Source: Planctomycetota bacterium
GTDB lineage: Bacteria; Planctomycetota; B15-G4; SIAN01
Direction: 5' to 3'
Assembly: GCA_028289345.1 (NCBI GenBank)
Contig: JANQQL010000025.1
Span: forward strand, 434,001-498,000
Length of the DNA: 64,000 nucleotides
This document shows positions 58,581-64,000 of the stretch, in pieces (the stretch's first letter is position 1; every line of letters starts with the position of its first letter). The notes below the pieces were generated by a model. It was not told the DNA's origin. It ran no database searches and was given only the letters and a program-made list of their open reading frames with translations. The position numbers and the translations under genes are program-made.

Positions 58581-61333
58581 TTGACCGAGACGAGTTGTTT
58601 TCCGCTGCAGATGGCATCGTCGACTCCGCCCTGGACCTTTCTGGGGAGGAGCGCGCGGCCTACGTTGCCAAGGCTTGCGAGGGCAATCCGCCGCTTCGCA
58701 AGCTGGTTGACCGCTTGCTCGCCGACTGCGAGGGGGAAAGCCTGCTGCAGCCAGGCGGCGCGATGCGCGGACCGTTGTGGGACGGCCTCGTCAACGAGCT
58801 GGCGGCGGCCGACTCCAAGCGTCGCCAAGAGCTGCGGGACCAGGGCGAAGACGGTCCGCGGGTGTTGCGCGCGGTGGAGGACGCGGTCAACGAAACCCTC
58901 GCGCAGCTCTCCGCCACGCGAGTTTCCAACAAGCGCTACTCGGTCCGCGACGAGATCGGCCGAGGGGGCGGAGGAGCCGTCCACCGCGCCTGGGACCTGC
59001 ACCTGGGTCGGGAACTGGCCATGAAGGTCATCCATTCCTCGGAAGCCACCGGCGCCCCCGCTCCCCCTCTGGACACCGTTTGGCGGTTTCTTTCGGAAGC
59101 AAAGATCACCGGTCGCTTGGATCACCCAGGAGTCGTCCCGGTTTACGACCTGGGAGTGGACGAGGGGGGGCGCGTTTACTTCACCATGAGTTTGGTGCGA
59201 GGACGCGATCTCCGCCACATTTTTGACCTGGTCCGGGAGGGACGCGAAGGATGGAACGTTCCTCGAGCCTTGGCTGTCTTGCTCAAAGCCTGTGAAACGG
59301 TGGCTTACGCCCACAGCAAGGGGGTCATTCATCGCGATCTGAAGCCCGCCAACATCATGGTCGGGAAGTTTGGCGAAGTTCATGTGATGGACTGGGGGCT
59401 GGCCAAGATCCATGGCGACCAGGACGCGGACCTGCTGGTGGAGGCCTCACGGGCCCATGGCGTCTCCCCCGACCGGGAAGAGCAGCGAGTTGGACTCACC
59501 ATGGATGGAACAGTCATGGGAACTCCGGTCTACATGCCGCCGGAGCAGGCCCATGGCAAAGTCCAAGAGTTGGGACGTCGCTCCGACGTGTACTCCTTTG
59601 GAGCGATGCTGTACGAATTGTTGACAGGGCATGGCCCGTACACGGTTCGCAATGCCCACGCCGGAATCGGCGAAGTCACCGCGCTGTCGATCTTGAGTGC
59701 CCTCCGCGAAGGCCCTCCCGCACCGATCAGCGACTTGGCGCCAAGGCTTCCCGCGGAACTCGTGGCCATTTGCGAGAAGGCCATGGCCCGGGAGCCCGAG
59801 CATCGTTACTCGGACACGATGGAGCTCGCCAACGACCTGCGTGCCTATCTCGAAGACCGGGTGGTGAGCGCCCACGAAACCGGTGCCCTGGCGGAGTTTC
59901 GCAAGTGGGTGGTGCGCAACAAAGGCATCGCGGCAGCGATCTTCGTCGCGATCTTGACCGCCTTGGGGGGACTGGCCGGGGCGACCTACTTTCAAGTCAA
60001 AGGAAGTCGGGAAGTCGCCCGCAAGGTGGAAGAGATGGAGGGCTACTCGGACGGACTGCTGGTCCGAGAGATGCTGGATCAGAAAGAGGCGATGTGGCCG
60101 CGCCGTCCTCCCATGATCCCGGCCTACGCCGATTGGCTGCAAAGAGCCTCCGTGCTTCTCGATCGGCTTCCCGGGCATGAACAGGCCCTTCGGAGCCTTG
60201 GCGCCGCGCCGCGGTCCACCTCGGAAGGAGTGGGCTCGCCGGCAAGCTTGACCGATGCTCGATTGCGATGGCGTGTGCATACCCTGTCGACGCTCGTCTC
60301 CGATCTGACCGAGCTGCAACAGTCGGTTCCCGAGGTGGGAGAGAGGCGAGAGTTCGCCAGTCAGATTGAAGCTCGGACCGTTGCCGATCACCAAGAAGTC
60401 TGGGAGGAGGTGCTCGACGACGTATTTCTGGACGAGCGCTTCGATGGACTCGAATTGCAGCCGATCCCCGGGTTGATTCCGTTGGAGCCGGACCCGGATA
60501 CCGGCTTCTGGGAGTTCTGGCACGTCGAAAGTGGGGCGCGGCCCGAGCGAGATCCCAACAGCGGACAGTGGTTGGTGACGCCGGAAACCGGAGTCATTCT
60601 GGTGCTGCTCCCCGGCGGGCCTTTCTGGATGGGGTCGCAAAGTCATGAAGTCGATGGACCCAACTATGACCCCGAGGCGTTGAAGGACCGCTCGGCTCGG
60701 GAGGAATGGAACGCGCCGTTCCTGTTGTCCAAGTATGAGATGACCCAGGCTCAGTGGTTTCGCCTGGAGGGCAACCGGCCGAGCATCTCAGGAGAGTCCG
60801 ACTTCGGCGAGGAAGCCCCGGTTCACCCGGTGGAGAGCATTCTGTGGGAAGATTGCTTTCGCAGTTTGGCGCGCTGGGAGCTGACCCTCCCCAGCGAGAA
60901 ACAGTGGGAATACGCTGCGCGTGGAGGAACCTCCGAGGCCTACTGGACAGGAGCCGACAAGAGAACTCTGAGGGATGCAGAGAATGTCGCGGATCGGAGG
61001 TTCCGCGACGGATTGGGCTTTGCTTCGGGATTCGAGTCCGAAGACTGGGACGATGGTTTCGCGGCCCATGCGCCCGTGGGCTCTTACCGTCCCAACCCCT
61101 TCGGATTCTTCGACATGTTGGGCAATGTCATGGAGCACTGCCTGGATCTCGTCGCTTCGGATGGCCAACCCGATCCGGACGGTGCCCATCGAGTGGTCCG
61201 CGGCGGGGCGTTCATGAACTCGGCTAGGCTCAGCACCGCGAGTTTCCGAACCCATGGCCTCGGCACCTACGCCAACCAGGACATCGGGGTGCGACCGGCG
61301 ATGAATCTTCCCGAGATCCCGTCAGATCGCTGA
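58577..61333 (+). CDS. Membrane Ser/Thr kinase with C-terminal SUMF1 (formylglycine-enzyme-like) domain
   Basis: 918 aa. A kinase domain is at about residues 122-410: GRGGGGAVHRA, LAMKVI, HRDLKPAN, DWGLAK (DWG instead of DFG, common in this class). A membrane helix is at about 450-470 (AIFVAILTALGGLAGATYF). The last 240 residues are a SUMF1/FGE-sulfatase domain: PGGPFWMGSQ, KYEMTQAQWFRLEG, LPSEKQWEYAARGG, NPFGFFDMLGNVMEHCLDLV, RVVRGGAF. The domain is probably a ligand sensor outside the membrane. It is translationally coupled to the sigma gene. Confidence 0.94.
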   Translation: MIDRDELFSAADGIVDSALDLSGEERAAYVAKACEGNPPLRKLVDRLLADCEGESLLQPGGAMRGPLWDGLVNELAAADSKRRQELRDQGEDGPRVLRAVEDAVNETLAQLSATRVSNKRYSVRDEIGRGGGGAVHRAWDLHLGRELAMKVIHSSEATGAPAPPLDTVWRFLSEAKITGRLDHPGVVPVYDLGVDEGGRVYFTMSLVRGRDLRHIFDLVREGREGWNVPRALAVLLKACETVAYAHSKGVIHRDLKPANIMVGKFGEVHVMDWGLAKIHGDQDADLLVEASRAHGVSPDREEQRVGLTMDGTVMGTPVYMPPEQAHGKVQELGRRSDVYSFGAMLYELLTGHGPYTVRNAHAGIGEVTALSILSALREGPPAPISDLAPRLPAELVAICEKAMAREPEHRYSDTMELANDLRAYLEDRVVSAHETGALAEFRKWVVRNKGIAAAIFVAILTALGGLAGATYFQVKGSREVARKVEEMEGYSDGLLVREMLDQKEAMWPRRPPMIPAYADWLQRASVLLDRLPGHEQALRSLGAAPRSTSEGVGSPASLTDARLRWRVHTLSTLVSDLTELQQSVPEVGERREFASQIEARTVADHQEVWEEVLDDVFLDERFDGLELQPIPGLIPLEPDPDTGFWEFWHVESGARPERDPNSGQWLVTPETGVILVLLPGGPFWMGSQSHEVDGPNYDPEALKDRSAREEWNAPFLLSKYEMTQAQWFRLEGNRPSISGESDFGEEAPVHPVESILWEDCFRSLARWELTLPSEKQWEYAARGGTSEAYWTGADKRTLRDAENVADRRFRDGLGFASGFESEDWDDGFAAHAPVGSYRPNPFGFFDMLGNVMEHCLDLVASDGQPDPDGAHRVVRGGAFMNSARLSTASFRTHGLGTYANQDIGVRPAMNLPEIPSDR

Positions 61334-61357
61334 CGTCTTGGGGGGAGCCCGGCACCT

Positions 61358-61445
61358 GATCCGACCTTCCCGCTTCCGGTCTCGCCTTCGAGGTCCCGAC
61401 GAATGCACGGACTCGCCAGCGATTCGATTCGTCGGCACGGATTCG
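61358..61445 (+). repeat. Dispersed intergenic element, copy D
   Basis: It shares with copy C (63531-63615) the blocks GATC-GACCTTC-CGCTTCCG, CGACGAAT-CAC-GA-TCGCC-GCG and TCGA-TC-TCGGC in the same order. Here CCGACGAAT (61396-61404) also pairs with ATTCGTCGG (61427-61435). It lies between the convergent kinase and DUF5694 genes and may act as a transcription end. Confidence 0.6.
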
Positions 61446-61492
61446 AGTCGCTCGATCGGCCATTGCGGAATTTTGTCGGCGTCTGGGGAAGC

Positions 61493-62395
61493 TTACTCCA
61501 GGTAATCGTTGGCGCTTACGAGTTCGAGAGTCGGGTTGTCTTCGACCATGTGCTGCAAGATGCGGATGTGTCCCTGGCCGAAGATCACCAGGGCACGATC
61601 TTCTTGCCGGTCGAGTTCACGCATCAGATTCCCATAGATCCGGATGTTGCGCTTGTACCACTCGCCGGTCAGCTCCGATCCGACGTGAAAGCGGTCGACG
61701 CCGAGCATCAAGTAGTTTTCGCCATCGACGGACTGTTCTCGCCGCGGGCTCCCTTCTTCGAATCGCGGGTCCGTGACTTGAGGGGTCACCCAGTTGTAGT
61801 AGTTGTGGTTGCCGAAGATCATCTCGCGCTGGTTGAACAGAATCAGGTTGTCGACGACCGACCGGTCATTCATTCCCACGGCGGCTTCGGCGAACCACTC
61901 GCGGCTCTGTTTCTTGTAGTCGTCGTAGAACTCGTGTTCGTGGATGTCGGCAGCGCGGGAGACTTGGGACCCCAGCCACACGCCGTGGGAGTCGATGCAA
62001 TAGACCTTGTCATGACCCATCGCCCGGGCGAGACGGAATCCGATCTGGTACGTCTCGCTGCGTCCGCGCGGGAAGTCTTGCAGCGTCTTGGTGCCCTCTG
62101 CGTAGGCGCGATACTCGGCGTCGACGGAGGGTTGATCGGCGGGGCGTCTTTCCACGAACACTTTGGTGGGTGCAAACGGCGAGAGTAACTCCACAACTTC
62201 TTTCAGCTCCTCTTGCCGGTCGGGAGCGAAGTAGTCATCGACTTCGAAGTTGTTTTCGTCGGCGCCGGGATTGTTGAAGTGATACACCCCGAGCAGGAGA
62301 ACCGGGCGGGGGGTGACCGAGGGAGTCGGGAAATCAGTCACTGCCGCGCTCGAGAAAGCCATCAGAGCCATGGCGAAAGCGGGATCGCCGATCAT
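61493..62395 (-). CDS. Secreted DUF5694 protein
   Basis: 300 aa. The ATG at 62395 has CTGGAG upstream and starts a short signal (AFAMALMAFSSAAV). The pattern VLLLGVYHFNNPGADENNFEVDDYFAPDRQEELKEVVELLSPFAPTKVFVER is typical of DUF5694, distant kin of TraB/PrgY. Near the end LDRQEDRALVIFGQGHIRILQHM holds the conserved GxGHxxxL element. The activity is unknown, possibly a metal-dependent hydrolase. Confidence 0.85.
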   Translation of the reverse strand: MIGDPAFAMALMAFSSAAVTDFPTPSVTPRPVLLLGVYHFNNPGADENNFEVDDYFAPDRQEELKEVVELLSPFAPTKVFVERRPADQPSVDAEYRAYAEGTKTLQDFPRGRSETYQIGFRLARAMGHDKVYCIDSHGVWLGSQVSRAADIHEHEFYDDYKKQSREWFAEAAVGMNDRSVVDNLILFNQREMIFGNHNYYNWVTPQVTDPRFEEGSPRREQSVDGENYLMLGVDRFHVGSELTGEWYKRNIRIYGNLMRELDRQEDRALVIFGQGHIRILQHMVEDNPTLELVSANDYLE

Positions 62396-62528
62396 GGGAG
62401 TCTCCAGGAGAGGACGCGTTTCGAACAGCCCACCATGGTCATGGGTGGAGTGGTCTGCGGACCAGCTACCTTGCCGAGGTGTGGCCCGGTTCACCCGCCC
62501 CGCAGGGAAGATCGCTATTCTCCCGGGT

Positions 62529-63176
62529 ATGAAACATCCGTGGCTCGGAGAGAGGTCCTATCGCAAGCACTACGACGCGGAAGAAGCGGCGGAGTATGTG
62601 CGTGGGAAGGAGGGGGATGCCCGGCGCCACCGCCAGGAGTGTGACCTGGTGCGCAAGGCGATGGCGTCGATTCCGGCGGGGGAGTCGGTGTTGGACATTC
62701 CGTGCGGAGGGGGGCGCATGTCCCTTTTGCTCTGGCGGGCTGGCTACCCCGTGACAGCCGCCGATGTCTCTCCGGCGATGGTGGAACTCGCCCGGCAGGC
62801 GTTTGCTGACGCGGAGGCGCCCATTGAAGTGCGCTGCGAGGATCTGGAATCCACTCTGTACGGTGCCGACGCCTTCGACAACGTGTTCTGCTTTCGTCTG
62901 TTCCACCACTTTCCGAGCGAAGAGCTCCGCCATCAAGCGGCGGCGGAACTGTGCCGGATCGCCCGCCAGCGAATCGTCATCTCGTACCAGGATTCTCGAT
63001 CTCTGACTTCCTGGCGCCGACGTTGGTTCCGTCGCCGGGATCGTCCGGAACGCCGCTGGCCTCTGTCGCCCGATGAGATGGCCGGTTACTTCGCTCCGCA
63101 TGGGTTTCGTCCGATCTCCGACCACGCCCAGACCCCGTGGATTCGCTCGCTGCGGGTGATGGTCCTGGAGAAGTGA
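62529..63176 (+). CDS. Class I SAM-dependent methyltransferase
   Basis: 215 aa. The SAM motif is VLDIPCGGGRMSLLLWRAGYPVTAADVSPAMVELARQ, followed by DNVFCFRLFHHFPSEELRHQ. The substrate cannot be inferred. The ATG is in the 130-bp gap to the divergent DUF5694 gene. The next gene overlaps its stop by one base. Confidence 0.92.
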   Translation: MKHPWLGERSYRKHYDAEEAAEYVRGKEGDARRHRQECDLVRKAMASIPAGESVLDIPCGGGRMSLLLWRAGYPVTAADVSPAMVELARQAFADAEAPIEVRCEDLESTLYGADAFDNVFCFRLFHHFPSEELRHQAAAELCRIARQRIVISYQDSRSLTSWRRRWFRRRDRPERRWPLSPDEMAGYFAPHGFRPISDHAQTPWIRSLRVMVLEK

Positions 63177-63442
63177 TGCTTGTCGCCGGGCAAGGAGGTG
63201 GCAGGAGCTTCCTCCCCCGATTCGCCATCCTGGTCGCGGCCGCTGGCTTGCTGTGGTGGGTGGGCGGAGGCGGAGTGCTTTTCTTGGTGGTTCTGGTGAT
63301 GACCGGGGCGGCGATCGGCGTTGGCATCGGTGAGCAATGGAAAGGCCGACCATTGGCAGGGGGAATCATTGGTGGGTCGGTGGTCTTTCTCGCACTCGTT
63401 GCTGGAAGCCTTTTTCTGGCATCTTTGATAGACCAGTGGTGA
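63176..63442 (+). CDS. Small membrane protein
   Basis: 88 aa. The ATG overlaps the methyltransferase stop (TGATG) and has CTGGAG 8 bases upstream, so it is translated with it. Two or three hydrophobic segments (FAILVAAAGLLWWVGGGGVLFLVVLVMTGAAIGVGI, and near the end VVFLALVAGSLFLASLI) predict an inner-membrane protein. No family is recognised. Confidence 0.72.
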   Translation: MLVAGQGGGRSFLPRFAILVAAAGLLWWVGGGGVLFLVVLVMTGAAIGVGIGEQWKGRPLAGGIIGGSVVFLALVAGSLFLASLIDQW

Positions 63443-63530
63443 AGGGAACTGTCCGCCCACTTTGCTTGAACCTGAGCCGGCTTGGTTTCAGCGGCTGCTA
63501 GCAGACCGTGGAACCAGTCTTTCGGCGCTC

Positions 63531-63615
63531 GATCGGACCTTCTCGCTTCCGTGTTCGTCCTCGACGAATCCACCGATTCGCCTGCGGCTCGACTCCTCGG
63601 CGAAAACGAAGATTT
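63531..63615 (+). repeat. Dispersed intergenic element, copy C
   Basis: Central hairpin CGAATC-CACC-GATTCG (63565-63580) inside TTCGTCCTCGACG...TGCGGC, the block shared with copy B; flanks on both sides match copy D. It lies between convergent genes (small membrane protein and lgt). Confidence 0.6.
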
Positions 63616-63650
63616 CTCGACCGGTCATCCGAGACCTTTTTCGACGGCTG

Positions 63651-64000
63651 CTAGGCCGTTTGTGGGTCCGGGTCTTCGGGAGGGCTCCAGCGGGCGCGGC
63701 TCTTCCATGCCAGAGTGGCCAGAATCACGCCAACAACGATGACGATTCCGGTCAGGATCTGACCGCGGGTGGCGGTCATGCCGAGGAACTGTTGGTAGCC
63801 GATGTGATCGTCGGGTTCGCGGAACTGCTCGCAAATGATTCGCTGCAGGCTGTACCCGAAGCAGAACAAAGCCGCCAGAGCTCCCGGCCGAGGGAGCAGC
63901 TTTCGGTGCAACACGAACAGTAGCAGGTACAGCAGCAGCCCCTCGCCCATCGCCTGATAGAGCTGGGACGGATGGCGTGGGTCGGGACCGGCGTCTGGAA
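63651..64000 (-). CDS. lgt: Prolipoprotein diacylglyceryl transferase, C-terminal part (cut by right edge)
   Basis: About 116 residues of the C-terminus. It transfers diacylglycerol to the lipobox Cys of prolipoproteins in the inner membrane. The family signature HPSQLYQAMGEG is readable at the edge, followed by LYLLLFVLHRK, a FCFGYSLQRIICEQFREPD helix with the conserved Arg/Glu, and a last membrane helix (ILTGIVIVVGVILATLAW). The 5' part lies outside the window. It fits with the lipoproteins seen at 4841 and 30549. Confidence 0.94.
   Translation of the reverse strand, partial: PDAGPDPRHPSQLYQAMGEGLLLYLLLFVLHRKLLPRPGALAALFCFGYSLQRIICEQFREPDDHIGYQQFLGMTATRGQILTGIVIVVGVILATLAWKSRARWSPPEDPDPQTA

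Overview
The window is high-GC bacterial chromosome with no rRNA, tRNA, CRISPR array or complete mobile element. The gene content points to the Planctomycetota. There are several Ser/Thr kinases paired with ECF sigma factors, sulfatases of two kinds, a DUF1028 protein, BNR/FG-GAP/sorbosone-dehydrogenase-type secreted proteins sharing similar C-terminal beta-rich ends, Gfo/Idh oxidoreductases and a BlaR1-like M56 peptidase. This assignment is inferred from gene families; no marker gene such as 16S rRNA is present.

Layout. 1-5.3 kb: M56/PDZ peptidase with a very long acidic C-terminus (cut by the left edge), PhzF-type isomerase, small lipoprotein. 5.5-9 kb: GAF protein, then a kinase-TPR protein divergent from an ECF sigma factor. 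9-16.5 kb: BNR protein plus MoaD/ThiS, secreted unknowns, an FGly-type sulfatase and an XRE-cupin regulator. 16.6-22.4 kb: leftward group hemF, atypical sulfatase/TPR, fused transporter-spermidine synthase-like protein. 22.5-28.5 kb: FHA protein, secreted GSDH and FG-GAP proteins, PepSY and DUF72 proteins. 28.5-32.6 kb: moaA with a thioesterase, a lipoprotein, a MarR-GNAT fusion. 33-38.6 kb: TlpA-like protein with an in-frame UGA, HxlR regulator with a likely operator, enoyl-CoA hydratase and quinone oxidoreductase, HAD phosphatase, ferredoxin-MBL protein. 38.7-43.7 kb: GNAT, unknown, ECF sigma overlapping a kinase-TPR gene. 43.7-48.5 kb: BNR/PDZ protein and TrkH. 49-57.3 kb: degenerate SGNH-like membrane protein, LuxR membrane regulator, secreted SurE, two overlapping Gfo/Idh genes, secreted DUF1028 protein. 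58-64 kb: ECF sigma overlapping a kinase with a SUMF1 domain, DUF5694 protein, methyltransferase, and lgt cut by the right edge.

The most notable signal is the thioredoxin-fold gene at 33039-34133. An in-frame UGA sits exactly at the first cysteine of the CXXC motif. A 7-bp hairpin with a GGUC loop lies 31 nt further on, at bacterial SECIS distance, and a strong intrinsic terminator follows the second half. This fits a selenocysteine TlpA-like protein better than a broken gene. Other points are a dispersed intergenic hairpin element present at least four times, three ECF-sigma/kinase modules (one sigma factor apparently lacking part of its region 4 HTH), a DUF1028 protein whose signal cleavage would expose the catalytic Thr, and a tiny gene hidden directly behind a perfect terminator.
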